From Myxococcaceae bacterium (GTDB lineage Bacteria; Myxococcota; Myxococcia; Myxococcales; Myxococcaceae): a stretch of 64,000 bases of DNA. Location: positions 1 to 64,000 of the forward strand of contig JADGHL010000012.1 in assembly GCA_019686135.1 (NCBI GenBank), read 5' to 3'. Below, in pieces: positions 35,542 to 44,960 of this stretch. Both the position numbers and the translations under genes were made by a program. The notes beneath the pieces are model-generated. The model did no database searches, had not been told where the DNA came from, and worked only from the letters and a program-made list of their open reading frames with translations. Within the stretch, counting starts at the first letter, position 1. Each line of letters starts with the position of its first letter.

Positions 35542-36405
35542 ATGAGCTACCTGAAACTGAGGGATGGGGCGCGCCTCTTCTACAAGGACTGGGGCGCAGG
35601 ACAGCCGGTGGTGTTCTCGCACGGCTGGCCGCTGTGCGCGGATGCGTGGGACAACCAGATGATGTTCCTCGCCCGGCGCGGCTACCGGGTGATCGCCCAC
35701 GACCGCCGGGGCCATGGACGCTCGCAGCAGACCTGGCGCGGGCACGACATGGACACCTACGCGGACGATCTCGCGGAGCTGTTCGACCAGCTCGACCTGC
35801 AGGACGCGGTGCTGGTCGGCCACTCCACGGGCGGCGGCGAGGTCACCCGCTACATCGGCCGCCGCGGGACCCGGCGCGTCTCACGGGTGGTGCTGCTCAG
35901 CGCGGTGCCGCCGCTGATGCTCAAGACGGACGAGAACCCCGGCGGCTTGCCGCTCTCCTTGTTCGACGAGCTGCGCGCGAGCGTGCTTCGCAATCGCTCG
36001 CAGTTCCTCCGGGAGTTCGCGGTGCCCTTCTTCGGCTTCAACCGCCCGGGCGCGCAGGTGTCGCAGGCGCTGATCGACGCCTTCTGGTTCCTCGGGATGA
36101 TGGCGGGCGTCAACGCGGTCCACGACTGCATCCGCGCGTTCTCCGAGACGGACTTCCACGAGGACCTGAAGAAGATCGACGTCCCCACGCTGATCGCCCA
36201 CGGCGACGACGATCAGATCGTCCCCATCGCCGCGTCCGCAGAGCTGTCCGCGAAGATCATCCCCGGGGCGGTCCTCAAGGTCTACCCGGGCGCGCCGCAC
36301 GGCCTCGCCCAGACGATGCCGGACACCTTCAACCAGGACCTGCTTCAGTTCATCGAAGCCGGCCAGGTGGCGCCCACGGCGGAGGCGCCCGCCACGGTTC
36401 AGTAG
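35542..36405 (+). CDS. Alpha/beta hydrolase (cofactor-free haloperoxidase/esterase type)
   Basis: A 287-residue alpha/beta hydrolase. The triad is visible: nucleophile in [12 protein letters not shown], acid in [10 protein letters not shown], His in GAPHGLAQT. The oxyanion segment [15 protein letters not shown] and DRRGHGRS match the non-haem chloroperoxidase/aryl esterase group, most of which are esterases or perhydrolases. No signal peptide, so cytoplasmic. Its end overlaps the convergent next gene by 7 bp. Confidence 0.9.
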   Translation: MSYLKLRDGARLFYKDWGAGQPVVFSHGWPLCADAWDNQMMFLARRGYRVIAHDRRGHGRSQQTWRGHDMDTYADDLAELFDQLDLQDAVLVGHSTGGGEVTRYIGRRGTRRVSRVVLLSAVPPLMLKTDENPGGLPLSLFDELRASVLRNRSQFLREFAVPFFGFNRPGAQVSQALIDAFWFLGMMAGVNAVHDCIRAFSETDFHEDLKKIDVPTLIAHGDDDQIVPIAASAELSAKIIPGAVLKVYPGAPHGLAQTMPDTFNQDLLQFIEAGQVAPTAEAPATVQ

Positions 36406-37694
36406 CTGAACCGAAGCATCGCCGCGCCGCCGGTGTACTGGTCCACGGCGCCAGACGCGTTGAACGTCGCGCCCTCCGCCGGCCGGAAGGTCAGGCGGTA
36501 GCGCGTGTAGTGGACCACGACGCGCAGCTCGAGGTGCCGGAGCAGCTTGTAGCCGAGCCCGCCCTGCGCCTCGAACGCGTTGCCGCCGTGGTCGGGGAAG
36601 AAGGCGTCGCTGCCGAGCTCGCCCAGCCCGAGCAGCTGCAGGTACGAGAGCCGCGCGAACAGCACGAACGGCCCGAGGTCGTCGAGCTCGGCCTCGGCCC
36701 CGGCGGTGAGCGCGCCGTAGCGGATGTTCGGCATCCCGGACAGCCGGGTCCCGTCCGGCGCCGCTCCGACTTCGAAGGTCGCCGCGCGGTAGCCGACGAT
36801 CGGCGCGAGCATCAGCTGGTCGCCGGGCCAGAAGTTCAACCGCGCCGCGAGGTCCAGCCGCGTCACGCGCGTGTCGTGGGCCACGTCGTTCTCGTCGATC
36901 GATCGCAGGAGCACCGCCTGCGCGTAGTCCGCCTCGATCCCCAGCCCGCCGGGCACCCCGCTGAAGATCGGCCGCAGCGGGTAGAGTTCCAGGTGCACCC
37001 GGGGCGCGAAGAACACCGGCTGCGTCTCGTAGGAGCGGAGGTTCGGCGCGCGCAGGTCCGTGTACTGATAGGAGCGGTGCACGAAGTCCGCCCCCGCCGC
37101 GGCGACGATGGTCGGGCGCGACGGCCGGCGGCGGTGCGCAGGCTCCGGCTCCTCTTCGGCCTGCTCCATTTCCCGCGGCGGCGGCGCTGGCTCCTCCACC
37201 ACGCGCGGCTTCTCCTCCTCTTTCGGAGGTTCCGGTGGCGGTTCGGGCGGTGGCTGCGGCGGCTCTTCGCGCCGGGTCACCTCGGGCGGCTGCTCTTCCT
37301 CCTCCTGTACGAAGTGCGCGGTGAGCGTCCGGAGGTTCCGGCGCGAGAGCATCCCGTTGCGCGCCAGCGGCAGCTTCTCCTGCCACAGCCGGCGGCCGCG
37401 GCGATCGAACGCGTCCACCCAGAGCACCCGCTTCGCCTTCGGGCCCTTCACCGCCGCCGTCAGCACGACATCGACGTCCTCGCGGCGCACCTTCTTCCAG
37501 TCCGGCCGTCCGCGGCGGGTGACCTTGCTTGCACTCACGCAGGTCTGCAGCGCGCAGACCGCGTCGGCGATCTGGTTGCGCGGGATGTTCGCGCGCGGGC
37601 CGGTGAAGGGAAGAACGCTGACCCTGGCCGCGCTCGCCGTGCCGCCGGCGAGGACCGCGAGGATCCCGAGCAGAAGGACGCCTGGTCGTTTCAC
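36399..37694 (-). CDS. Exported protein with Pro/Glu linker and C-terminal beta-barrel
   Basis: A 431-residue protein: signal peptide ([17 protein letters not shown]), an N-terminal domain starting [13 protein letters not shown] that recalls the TolB-N/FlgT-like fold seen in myxobacterial envelope proteins, a long Glu/Pro linker (about 130-190; [18 protein letters not shown]), and a C-terminal outer-membrane-barrel-like region ending in a terminal aromatic (AAMLRFSY). The GTG at 37694 is chosen for the signal peptide; an ATG 24 codons upstream would lie inside the preceding gene. The ThrE-like gene ends 40 bp upstream. The linker may span periplasm or peptidoglycan. Function unknown. Confidence 0.75.
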   Translation of the reverse strand: MKRPGVLLLGILAVLAGGTASAARVSVLPFTGPRANIPRNQIADAVCALQTCVSASKVTRRGRPDWKKVRREDVDVVLTAAVKGPKAKRVLWVDAFDRRGRRLWQEKLPLARNGMLSRRNLRTLTAHFVQEEEEQPPEVTRREEPPQPPPEPPPEPPKEEEKPRVVEEPAPPPREMEQAEEEPEPAHRRRPSRPTIVAAAGADFVHRSYQYTDLRAPNLRSYETQPVFFAPRVHLELYPLRPIFSGVPGGLGIEADYAQAVLLRSIDENDVAHDTRVTRLDLAARLNFWPGDQLMLAPIVGYRAATFEVGAAPDGTRLSGMPNIRYGALTAGAEAELDDLGPFVLFARLSYLQLLGLGELGSDAFFPDHGGNAFEAQGGLGYKLLRHLELRVVVHYTRYRLTFRPAEGATFNASGAVDQYTGGAAMLRFSY

Positions 37695-37734
37695 CCGCGC
37701 GAGGATAGAGCACCCCCGGCACGGAGGCGCGGAT

Positions 37735-38997
37735 TCAGAGCGCACGTTTCGCAGGGAGGATGGCATTCGCCAGCAGCAGCCCGGCCACCAGCGCCACCGC
37801 CACCAGCACCATGGTGAAGGCGGTCTGCACGCCGGAGACGACGTCGTGGGCCATCAGTGAAGAGAGGCTTCGAAAGCCGATGCTCCCCGGCACGAGCAGC
37901 ATAATGCCGGGGAACAGCGGCACGACCGTGGGCCGGTTGAGCACGCGCGCGTACAGGTTGCTGCAGAGCGTGACCACCAACGCGCCCAGGAACACGCCCA
38001 GCTCGGGCCCGAGGAACGCGCTGCCCACGCGGGCGCCGCAGAATCCGAGCACCGAGACGATGAGGATGTAGGGCAGGTCCTCCCGCCGCGCCCGGAAGAC
38101 GACGCCGAATGTCGCCGACGCACATCCCAGCGCCAGCGCCTGCACCCACAGCGGCAGCGCCACGGGCTCGACCGTGGGCGCGACGCCGAAGAACAGCTCG
38201 GTGCAGCGGTTGCCCAGCGCCACGCCGAAACCGAGCGTGAGGAACACCATGAACGCGGCGGTGATCCGCGCCGATCCGGAGGCGAGGTGTCCGTTGGCGA
38301 GCTCGGCGATCGCCACCACCAGGGTGTACCCGGGCAGAAGGGCGATGAGCCCGGCGAGCACCGCCACGTGCACCGACACCGGCCCGAACCGCAGCGCCGC
38401 GAGCGTGCTCACCACCGCCGCGCAGAACGCCGCCACCGGCTCGAACGCGCGCCAGCCGGTGCCGGAGCGGCTCCCCACCAGCGAGAGCAACCCGCTGATC
38501 AACCCGAGCACGCCCGCGGTGGCCACCTCGCGCCAGCCGCCGTTGAAGAAGACCGACGCGGCGGCGGAGTTGATGGCGTAGCAGGCGGTGGTGATCGCCG
38601 GGCCGTAGCGCGGCGGCGCGGCCTCGATCCGATCGATCCGCGCCATGCCCTCGTCGTGGGTGATCTCCCCGTGCGAGACCTGCATCGAGACCTGGTCGAG
38701 GTCAGTGAGCTTGCCGAGATCGGACGAAGCGCCGGTGACCCGCAGCAGGTACACATCCGGCCGGCTGCCGCGATCGAACTGCGCGAACAGCGCGGTGGGC
38801 GTGGAGAAGAAGGACGCGGTCAGTCCGAGCCGACGGCAGAGCGCCTCGAGGTGCTCTTCGAGCCGGTGCGCGGGCACGCCGCGGCGGTGGAGCGCGCGGC
38901 CGAGCCGCAAGAGGAAGGCTTCGGCGGACAGCTGCGGCGCGTCGCCATCGTCCTCGACGGCGTCGATCCTGGCGGAGGTCGGAGCGGGGGTGTTCAT
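37735..38997 (-). CDS. ThrE-family threonine/serine exporter
   Basis: A 420-residue inner-membrane protein with a soluble N-terminal DUF1212-like part (LGRALHRRGVPAHRLEEHLEALCRRLGL, TPTALFAQFD, and the DLGKLTDLDQV segment) followed by about ten membrane helices. The C-terminal DUF3815-like half carries RPTVVPLFPGIMLLVPGSIGF, a family hallmark. Members export threonine and serine or small peptides by proton antiport. The start was set at 38997, 17 bp after the M23 peptidase stop; a longer reading would overlap that gene. Confidence 0.9.
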   Translation of the reverse strand: MNTPAPTSARIDAVEDDGDAPQLSAEAFLLRLGRALHRRGVPAHRLEEHLEALCRRLGLTASFFSTPTALFAQFDRGSRPDVYLLRVTGASSDLGKLTDLDQVSMQVSHGEITHDEGMARIDRIEAAPPRYGPAITTACYAINSAAASVFFNGGWREVATAGVLGLISGLLSLVGSRSGTGWRAFEPVAAFCAAVVSTLAALRFGPVSVHVAVLAGLIALLPGYTLVVAIAELANGHLASGSARITAAFMVFLTLGFGVALGNRCTELFFGVAPTVEPVALPLWVQALALGCASATFGVVFRARREDLPYILIVSVLGFCGARVGSAFLGPELGVFLGALVVTLCSNLYARVLNRPTVVPLFPGIMLLVPGSIGFRSLSSLMAHDVVSGVQTAFTMVLVAVALVAGLLLANAILPAKRAL

Positions 38998-39013
38998 CGG
39001 ACCGGCGCGGCGG

Positions 39014-39829
39014 CTACTTCGCCGCGTTCGCGCCCGCCGTGTACCCCGCAGTTCCATCCGGCGCCACGTCGGTCGATGTGGGCGCAGCGGTGGCCTCGTT
39101 GCCGGCGGCGTGCGCCGGGCCGCTCGCGGGGAGCACGGTGCGATCGGCCTGGTGCGCCGCCTGGATCGCCTGGGTCGTCGGCGCGCCCTGGACCACCGCC
39201 GCCGTCGCGGGCTTCGGAGCCACCACGTCCTGCGCCGGGTGCGCGTCCGCCTGGATCACATCCGGCGCGGGCTTCGGGCAGGTCGGCGCGCGGACCAGCG
39301 TGGCCACCTGCGGATCGCCGTAGCCTTCGATGGCCGCGGGGATGCTGGGGTTGTTCCAACCGTCGTGCACGTGCTTGGCGATCTTGAAGTGCAGGTGCGA
39401 TCCGCACGCCCAGCCGGTCTTGCCCGAGTACCCGAGCAGCTCGCCCGCATTGACCTTCTGGCCGGCCTGCACCACCACGCTGCTGAAGTGGAGGTACTGC
39501 GCCTCGGTGCCGTCGCCGTGGTCGATGACCACGTAGTTCGCGTCGGCGGCGAACTTCGGATCGCAGCCGCCGCGCGTCGAGTCTCCGCGCGCCATGCGCA
39601 CCACACCGGCGCGCGCTGCGACGATCGGGACGCCCTCCGGCATCCGGAAGTCCCACGCCCACTCGTCGTTGTCGAGGTGGCTGCCCACGTTGTGCGCCTG
39701 CGACACCTCGAAGGAGAGGCCGCAGCCGAACGGGACGTGGACCACCGGGACCGCCTGCATGGACGGCCCCGCTTCAGCCGGGTGGGAGAGCAACAACCCC
39801 AGGGTTGCCAGCAGAGTGATCAATGACAA
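39014..39829 (-). CDS. Secreted M23-family (LysM-less) endopeptidase
   Basis: A 271-residue protein with a signal peptide (LITLLATLGLLLSHPAEA). The lytic M23 domain (about 25-165) shows H-x(8)-D in SHLDNDEWAWDF, YVVIDHGDG, YLHFSS and the HxH motif GSHLHFKI. The C-terminal ~100 residues are Ala/Thr/Pro-rich and may tether it. M23 enzymes cleave peptide crosslinks in peptidoglycan. The first metal motif is less usual than HxxxD. It is the first gene of a same-strand run with the ThrE-like exporter. Confidence 0.85.
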   Translation of the reverse strand: MSLITLLATLGLLLSHPAEAGPSMQAVPVVHVPFGCGLSFEVSQAHNVGSHLDNDEWAWDFRMPEGVPIVAARAGVVRMARGDSTRGGCDPKFAADANYVVIDHGDGTEAQYLHFSSVVVQAGQKVNAGELLGYSGKTGWACGSHLHFKIAKHVHDGWNNPSIPAAIEGYGDPQVATLVRAPTCPKPAPDVIQADAHPAQDVVAPKPATAAVVQGAPTTQAIQAAHQADRTVLPASGPAHAAGNEATAAPTSTDVAPDGTAGYTAGANAAK

Positions 39830-40036
39830 AGCGGCTCGGAAACGTTGGATGCCGGCCAGTATTTCCAGGCGGTCGTTGCGCCTGTCCGGCCGGTGCCCAT
39901 TCAGGCCACGGCGTCACGCTCTGCCGACCAGTGGGCACCGCGCCGGAGCGTGCGTCAGCGTGCTGACACATCGCAGGGTGATTGCGGCGAGTCGGGTTGC
40001 TGCAAGTCCGTTCGATGCCTCTATTCGCCGGCACCC

Positions 40037-40702
40037 ATGAGCGGCGCGTCAGTCGAAGTCCGAGTCGCAATCCTTGCACCCCAGGCGCTGTTTCGAGAAT
40101 GCCTCGGGCGGGTGCTCGCGTCCGCCGGCGTACAGTTGGCGGGAGAGAGCGGCGACCCGTCCGAGCTGATCCCACACATCGACCAGAACCGTCCCCGGGT
40201 CGCGTTGATCGACGTGGGCGGACGGCTGGAGGAGTCCGTCGCGCTGGTGGAACGGCTCCATCAGCTCCACCCCGACGTCGCCATCCTGGTGCTCGCCGAC
40301 GACATCGGCCCCGGCGTGGTGGATCGCTTCTTCCAGAACGGCGCGTCGGGTTGCCTCGACAAACGGACGACCTCGTGCGAGGCGCTGGTGGACGCGGTGG
40401 GCTCGGTCGCGCGCGGCGCGAGCATCTTCCCCGCCCAGTCGTTCGAGTCTCTCCTCCAGAAGCGGCCGGAGCCGGACGCGCGGGTCCGCATGCTGGGGAT
40501 GCTCTCGGTGCGCGAGCGCGAGGTGCTGGCGTACATCTCCGCCGGCGCGGACAACCTGAAGATCGCCTCGCACCTGGGGATCTCCGAGCGCACGGTGAAG
40601 GCGCACGTGAGCAGCCTCTACCGCAAGCTCAACCAGGAGAACCGGACGCAGATCGCCCTGCTCGCGCGCGAGCTCGGCGTGCGCCCGCCGTCGGCGGTCT
40701 AG
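40037..40702 (+). CDS. NarL/LuxR-type response regulator
   Basis: A 221-residue regulator. The N-terminal receiver starts VRVAILAPQALFRECLGRVL; the likely phosphoacceptor Asp is in VALIDVGGRL and the conserved Lys in CLDKRTTS, but the usual acidic pair after strand one is replaced by AP, so phosphorylation may be weak or absent. The C-terminal HTH (LSVREREVLAYISAG...IASHLGISERTVKAHVSSLYRKL) is a standard LuxR DNA-binding domain. No kinase is adjacent; orphan regulators are common in myxobacteria. Confidence 0.88.
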   Translation: MSGASVEVRVAILAPQALFRECLGRVLASAGVQLAGESGDPSELIPHIDQNRPRVALIDVGGRLEESVALVERLHQLHPDVAILVLADDIGPGVVDRFFQNGASGCLDKRTTSCEALVDAVGSVARGASIFPAQSFESLLQKRPEPDARVRMLGMLSVREREVLAYISAGADNLKIASHLGISERTVKAHVSSLYRKLNQENRTQIALLARELGVRPPSAV

Positions 40703-40751
40703 CCGGGCGGGATTGTTGACTCGGCGGGTCGCTTCTCTACGCTTCGCGGCG

Positions 40752-41348
40752 ATGCGCCCGCTTTTCGCCGCTCTCCTCCTTCTGGGCCCTGCCCTCGCCT
40801 TCGCCCACGCCGGAACACACGACGCCTGCATCACGCACGATCCGGCAACGGGCGAGCACATCCACGACGTGTCCTGCGATCAACCGAAGGGCCCGTTCAG
40901 CCAGGGCCGCGTCGTGCTGCGCGGCGGGGCGGACTTCGACCTCAACCAGTCGATCAATCTGGGAGGCTCGAACCCGAACGGCCCGGCGGTGGTGGGCGGC
41001 ATCAACGTCGGCGCAGGCTACTTCCTCATCGACAACCTCTCGCTGGACATCGACACGCAGTCCCACCTGCAGCTTTCGCCCGGATTCGCGGTCCAGGACC
41101 TCGGGCTGACGCCCGGCGCGCGCTATCAGTTCATCCCTCAGGCGTTCATCCGCGCCGGCGTGCCGATCCTGCTGGTGCCGGACTTCGGCCTCGGCGTGCT
41201 GGGCGGCGCCGGCTACTACCAGCCGCTCGGCAGTCACGCCGCGTTCGTGCTCGGCGCCGACTACACGTATTACCTGACCGAGGCGTACCGGCGGACCTCT
41301 CCGCTCGGGCGCGTGGATCTCCACGCCGGCGTGCAGACCTGGTTCTGA
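40752..41348 (+). CDS. Outer-membrane beta-barrel protein
   Basis: A 198-residue exported protein: signal peptide (LFAALLLLGPALAFA), a short His/Cys segment (HAGTHDACITHDPATGEHIH) that could bind metal, then barrel strands (VVGGINVGAGYFLIDNLSLD, LTPGARYQFIPQAFIRAG, AAFVLGADYTYYL) ending with a terminal Phe (HAGVQTWF), the usual OMP end. It lies 49 bp after the response regulator on the same strand. Function unknown. Confidence 0.75.
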   Translation: MRPLFAALLLLGPALAFAHAGTHDACITHDPATGEHIHDVSCDQPKGPFSQGRVVLRGGADFDLNQSINLGGSNPNGPAVVGGINVGAGYFLIDNLSLDIDTQSHLQLSPGFAVQDLGLTPGARYQFIPQAFIRAGVPILLVPDFGLGVLGGAGYYQPLGSHAAFVLGADYTYYLTEAYRRTSPLGRVDLHAGVQTWF

Positions 41349-41718
41349 CGACCGGCTCCGCGTGCGGGCCACAGGACGGCGACCGGTTCGCGTCGCTGGA
41401 GCAAGCCCGTGGCGAAGTGCGCGACACGCAGCGACGTGTTCCGGGTGGCGTGATGTCACACGAGCTGCTCACCGGCCTCGCACGCGACAGCTCGGTGGCG
41501 TACCGCGCCGGGGGCCCCGAGCTGTGGCGGAGCCGCGCTCGCGCACGCTCGACATGGACCTCCACGCCGTGTGCGGACTTCGTTCTGACCGTCGGCTTCG
41601 CGTCGGCGTGAAGCGCAGCGAGCTCACCTCGCACGCGACGGCTCTGCGCCGCCTGGGAGAAGCCGTGCGGTAGCGGAGTGTCGACCGCGCACGGAGACTC
41701 ACGGAGACGCGCAAACAA
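41349..41718. other. Gene-free stretch between convergent genes
   Basis: No gene or RNA was recognised. GTTCTGAC-G-CCGGCT-CGCGT near 41344 recurs loosely near 41580 (GTTCTGACCGTCGGCTTCGCGT), with later partial matches, which hints at an old duplication. Confidence 0.35.
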
Positions 41719-42117
41719 TCAGCCGACCACGCGCGTGGCGATCCGACGCGCGAGCTGGTTCGCCACGGTCGTGGCGACCGACAGCAGCACCTTCGCGCCC
41801 GCGTCGGAGACGCCCGGCCGGCGCTCGGGGGCCAACCACTCCGGGTGACGCCATGCCCGGCGGCCGGCATCGATTCGCCGCGCAACCCGGCGCCGCGCCT
41901 CGCGCCGGCGCCCCTGCCGCTTGAGGAGCACGCCGGCGACGATCGCTACGGCCACCACGCCACCCGCCGCGGCGAGCAGCCGCCAGTGCGACCGGAGCTG
42001 CAGCCTCCAGTCCATCGCGAGGTGACGCCTCCGGTCGAGCTCGTCCAGTGTCCGGAACAGCTCCGCGCGGATCCGATCCGCGGTGTGCTCGGCCTGGGTC
42101 AGCGCTTCGGTCTTCAT
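41719..42117 (-). CDS. Small membrane protein behind holin-like gene
   Basis: A 132-residue protein: helical N-terminus (HTADRIRAELFRTLDELDRR), one membrane helix (LLAAAGGVVAVAIVAGVLL), then a very basic segment (KRQGRRREARRRVARR) and a C-terminal helix. It is translationally coupled (ATGA) to the holin-like gene. The pairing resembles YqjD/YqjE-type inner-membrane pairs. Function unknown. Confidence 0.72.
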   Translation of the reverse strand: MKTEALTQAEHTADRIRAELFRTLDELDRRRHLAMDWRLQLRSHWRLLAAAGGVVAVAIVAGVLLKRQGRRREARRRVARRIDAGRRAWRHPEWLAPERRPGVSDAGAKVLLSVATTVANQLARRIATRVVG

Positions 42118-42506
42118 GCGAACCGCTCCCGCGTCAGCTTCACGTCCGACAGCAACCGCTCCCTCGTGCGCTCCATCGGCTTCTTCGGCACGCGGCGCGC
42201 GCCCACCAGCGCGGCGATCCCCGCGACGATCAGCAGGACGATCCCCACCAGCAGCGCGCCGGCCGCGTCCGACATCGGCAGCACGAGGGCGAGCGCGACG
42301 AAGAGGACCGCGAGGCCACACAGCGCCAGCACCGCGCCCACCCCGAACGCGATGGCCGCCGTCCGCGCCTCGCGCAGCTCCGCCTTCAGCTCGAGCCGCG
42401 CGTGTTCGATCTCGGCGCGGGCGAGCAACTTCGCCTCGGTGATGGCGTGCTGGACCAGCTCCCTGGTCGACAGCTCCGACTCCGGTTCCCGAATCTCCGC
42501 GGCCAC
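42114..42506 (-). CDS. Phage_holin_3_6/YqjE-like membrane protein
   Basis: A 130-residue protein with an amphipathic N-terminal helix (HAITEAKLLARAEIEHARLE) and two adjacent membrane helices (AIAFGVGAVLALCGLAVLFV and LLVGIVLLIVAGIAALVGAR). This is the layout of the YqjE/putative actinobacterial holin-X family, which despite the name is widespread outside prophages. GTG start with GGGAGG upstream. No phage genes surround it. Confidence 0.78.
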   Translation of the reverse strand: MAAEIREPESELSTRELVQHAITEAKLLARAEIEHARLELKAELREARTAAIAFGVGAVLALCGLAVLFVALALVLPMSDAAGALLVGIVLLIVAGIAALVGARRVPKKPMERTRERLLSDVKLTRERFA

Positions 42507-42637
42507 CCCGCACCTCCCACTCGCGCGTTCGCGCGTGCCCGACGAGGAAGGTGGGGCGTGTGCCGCGCGGACGACATCGGCCCGCGGGATTGGCGCGCCC
42601 GGCCGCCCGCCCGGCAGGCGCCGGGAAGAGCGCACGC

Positions 42638-43768
42638 CTAGCGGTGCAGGAGCGGAAGGACGCGCGGCAGCCAGAGCGGGTGGAACCACACCGCCGCGGC
42701 GATCGCCCCGAGCAAGAGGAGCGCGGTGAACCACCGCAACCCGCTTCGGCGATCCACTTCGAGCGGGATGTCCACGGACGCGGAGGAGGTCACCGGGACG
42801 TCGAAGACCTTGCCCAGATCCAGCTCGCGGGCGGTGAGCCGCGCCAAAGCCTCGCTCTCGGAGATCTTGTTCTTGTGCCGGAGGAAGGCGATCAGAAGAC
42901 TGTTCGGGGAGACCTTCAGGTGGCTGGAGAGGTACTGCTCCAGATCGCGCCGGAGCTCGCTCGCGTCGAAGTAGCGGTTGTTCGGGTTGGTCTGCATCGC
43001 CCGCTTGACGATCTTCGCCAGCGCGGACGGCACGTGCGGCGCGACCCGGGGCAGCGCCTTGAAGCGGCCATCCCGCACGCGGGCGAACACCTCGCCGGGG
43101 GTGGCGGCGGTGAAGGCGCGCTCGCCGGCGAGGCACTCGTAGAGCACCACGCCCAGCGAATAGATGTCCGTGCGCGCGTCCAGCGGCGAGCCGGTGACCT
43201 GCTCGGGCGACATGTACGACGGCGTGCCCACCGCCATCCCGGTCTTCGTCAGCGGGCCCAGGTCCTCATCGCGGGCGATCCCGAAGTCCATCAGCTTCAC
43301 CTCGCCGGTGCGGGTGAGCATCACGTTGGCGGGCTTCAGATCGCGGTGGATGATCCGGTGGAAGTGGGCGTGCTCGAGCGCGGAGGCGAGCTGCGCGCCG
43401 ACCACCGCGGCCACCAGCGGCGGCAACGGGCCGTCCCGGAGCAGCTCCTGCAGCGTGGGCCCGTCGACGAACTCGAGGATGAGGAACTGCGAGCCCGTCT
43501 TCTCCACCAGGTCGTAGACGGTGACGATGTTCTGGTGGCGGAAGGACGCCAGCGCCAGCGCCTCACGCCGGAAGCGCGAGAGCGCGTCCTTGTCCGCCGC
43601 AGCGTGGGGGAGCAGCTCCTTGACCGCGACCTCGCGCTGCAGCGTCTCGTGCAGGCCCCGGTAGACCTGCGCCATGCCGCCTTTGCCGAGCTCGCCGAGA
43701 ATGCGGTAGGGGCCCACCTTGCGAGGGCGCGAGGGGACCTTCTCCTCTTTCTCTTTCGCCGCCGCCAC
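42638..43768 (-). CDS. Ser/Thr protein kinase with C-terminal membrane anchor
   Basis: A 376-residue Hanks-type kinase. G-loop LGKGGMAQVYRG, Lys in VAVKELLP, catalytic HRDLKPANV, DFGIARDED and the APE-equivalent SPEQVTG are all present, so it should be active. After the kinase domain come an amphipathic region and one membrane helix (FTALLLLGAIAAAVWF) with a short periplasmic tail, unusual only in lacking a sensor domain. GTG at 43768 is the best start; there is no ATG before the SDR gene diverges. Myxobacteria encode large sets of such kinases. Confidence 0.9.
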   Translation of the reverse strand: MAAAKEKEEKVPSRPRKVGPYRILGELGKGGMAQVYRGLHETLQREVAVKELLPHAAADKDALSRFRREALALASFRHQNIVTVYDLVEKTGSQFLILEFVDGPTLQELLRDGPLPPLVAAVVGAQLASALEHAHFHRIIHRDLKPANVMLTRTGEVKLMDFGIARDEDLGPLTKTGMAVGTPSYMSPEQVTGSPLDARTDIYSLGVVLYECLAGERAFTAATPGEVFARVRDGRFKALPRVAPHVPSALAKIVKRAMQTNPNNRYFDASELRRDLEQYLSSHLKVSPNSLLIAFLRHKNKISESEALARLTARELDLGKVFDVPVTSSASVDIPLEVDRRSGLRWFTALLLLGAIAAAVWFHPLWLPRVLPLLHR

Positions 43769-43889
43769 GGCCCGGGAGGGTATGACGCGGGTGGGTGGTC
43801 CGTCACCCCCACACAGAGCGATCAGGCGTGCATCGCCGGTCGCATTCCCTGCTGTGGGATAACGTGAACGACAAGCGAGGGAGGCTGGG

Positions 43890-44600
43890 ATGGCGGAGCG
43901 CGGAAGACCCGTCTGTGTCGTGGTGGGCGTGGGGCCGGGCAACGGTGCAGCGTTCGCGCGCCGTTTCGCCGCCGAAGGTTACGCGGTGGCGCTGCTGGCG
44001 AGGACCACCCATTTCTCCGAGGAGCTCGCGAAGACCCTGCCCGGGGCGCGCGCGTACGCGTGCGACGTCACCGACCCGGACGCGGTGACGCGGACGTTCG
44101 CGGCGATCGCCCGGGACCTCGGAGACGCCGAGGTGATGGTCTACAACGCCGGCTCCGGCGTGTGGGGCACGGTGGAGGAGGTGACGCCGGCAGACTTCGA
44201 GGCCTCCTGGCGGGTGAACGCGCTGGGCGCGCTGGTGGCGTCGCAGCAGGTCATCCCGGCGATGAAGCGCAAGGGCCACGGGAACATCGTGTTCATCGGG
44301 GCCACCGCCTCCCGGCGCGGCGGGCCGAAGTCGGCGGCGTTCGCGGCGGCGAAGGCCGCCGAGCGGAACCTCGCCGAGTCGATGGCGCGCCACCTCTGGC
44401 CGGCCGGGATCCACGTCGCGTTGATCGTCATCGACGGCGTCGTCGACCTTCCCCGCACGCGCGAACGGATGCCGGACAAGCCGGACTCGTTCTTCATCCA
44501 GCCGGACGACGTCGCGTCGATCGCCTTCGACCTGACGCGGCAGAAGCCATCGGCCTGGTCGTTCGAGGTCGAAGCGAGGCCATTCGGAGAGAAGTGGTAG
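43890..44600 (+). CDS. Short-chain dehydrogenase-fold protein with Tyr to Phe change
   Basis: A 236-residue SDR. Cofactor motif GVGPGNGAAFARRF, NAG in VYNAGSGVWG and the catalytic-region FIGATASRRGG...AAFAAAKAA are clear. The canonical Tyr of YxxxK is Phe here (FAAAK), as in some SDRs of uncertain activity. The product starts at an ATG with GAGGCTGGG upstream. It diverges from the kinase gene. Likely NADP-binding; catalysis by the usual route is doubtful. Confidence 0.83.
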   Translation: MAERGRPVCVVVGVGPGNGAAFARRFAAEGYAVALLARTTHFSEELAKTLPGARAYACDVTDPDAVTRTFAAIARDLGDAEVMVYNAGSGVWGTVEEVTPADFEASWRVNALGALVASQQVIPAMKRKGHGNIVFIGATASRRGGPKSAAFAAAKAAERNLAESMARHLWPAGIHVALIVIDGVVDLPRTRERMPDKPDSFFIQPDDVASIAFDLTRQKPSAWSFEVEARPFGEKW

Positions 44601-44601
44601 C

Positions 44602-44877
44602 TCAGCCCTCTCGGCCGAGGTTCACGAGCGTCTGCAGCCGCGCGATGACCGCCTCCGCGCCTTCATAGAGATCGCGACCGTCCCACAGCGCAGGAAGGCT
44701 CTCACCCGATCCACCGCGCTCTCGGAGCGCCTGCGCATGGGACTCGAACCCGACGTTGCGGAACTCGATGCGGTCCTCGAGCGCGTTGTCGGTGACATAC
44801 CGCCGCGCCCGGGCCGAAGGCGGATGCGCGATGGCATGAAACAACTCCCAGACCGGAGGCGAAGACGCCGGACTCAT
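44602..44877 (-). CDS. Small glutaredoxin-fold-like protein
   Basis: A 91-residue protein. The pattern SPPVWELFHAIAHPPSARAR, then IEFRNVGFESHAQALRERGG, SLPALWDGRDLYEGAEAVIARL resembles a glutaredoxin/GST N-terminal fold, including the cis-Pro (LPALW) and the G-x-x-L-x-G-x-x-x-x-x-x-x-L end, but no CxxC: redox activity is not expected. The start is uncertain, with no clear ribosome binding site. It ends 2 bp past the SDR stop on the other strand. Confidence 0.55.
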   Translation of the reverse strand: MSPASSPPVWELFHAIAHPPSARARRYVTDNALEDRIEFRNVGFESHAQALRERGGSGESLPALWDGRDLYEGAEAVIARLQTLVNLGREG

Positions 44878-44960
44878 GAGCGCACGAATGATGCGACCGC
44901 GCCGGAAGGCAGGGTGCACCACTCACTTCTCACCAGTCACCACGAACATCGCGAGGCGCC

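Noticed and set aside
41719-42506. Prophage remnant because of the holin-like family name
   Set aside because: No phage structural, integrase or lysis genes are nearby, and the YqjE-like family is common in non-phage DNA.
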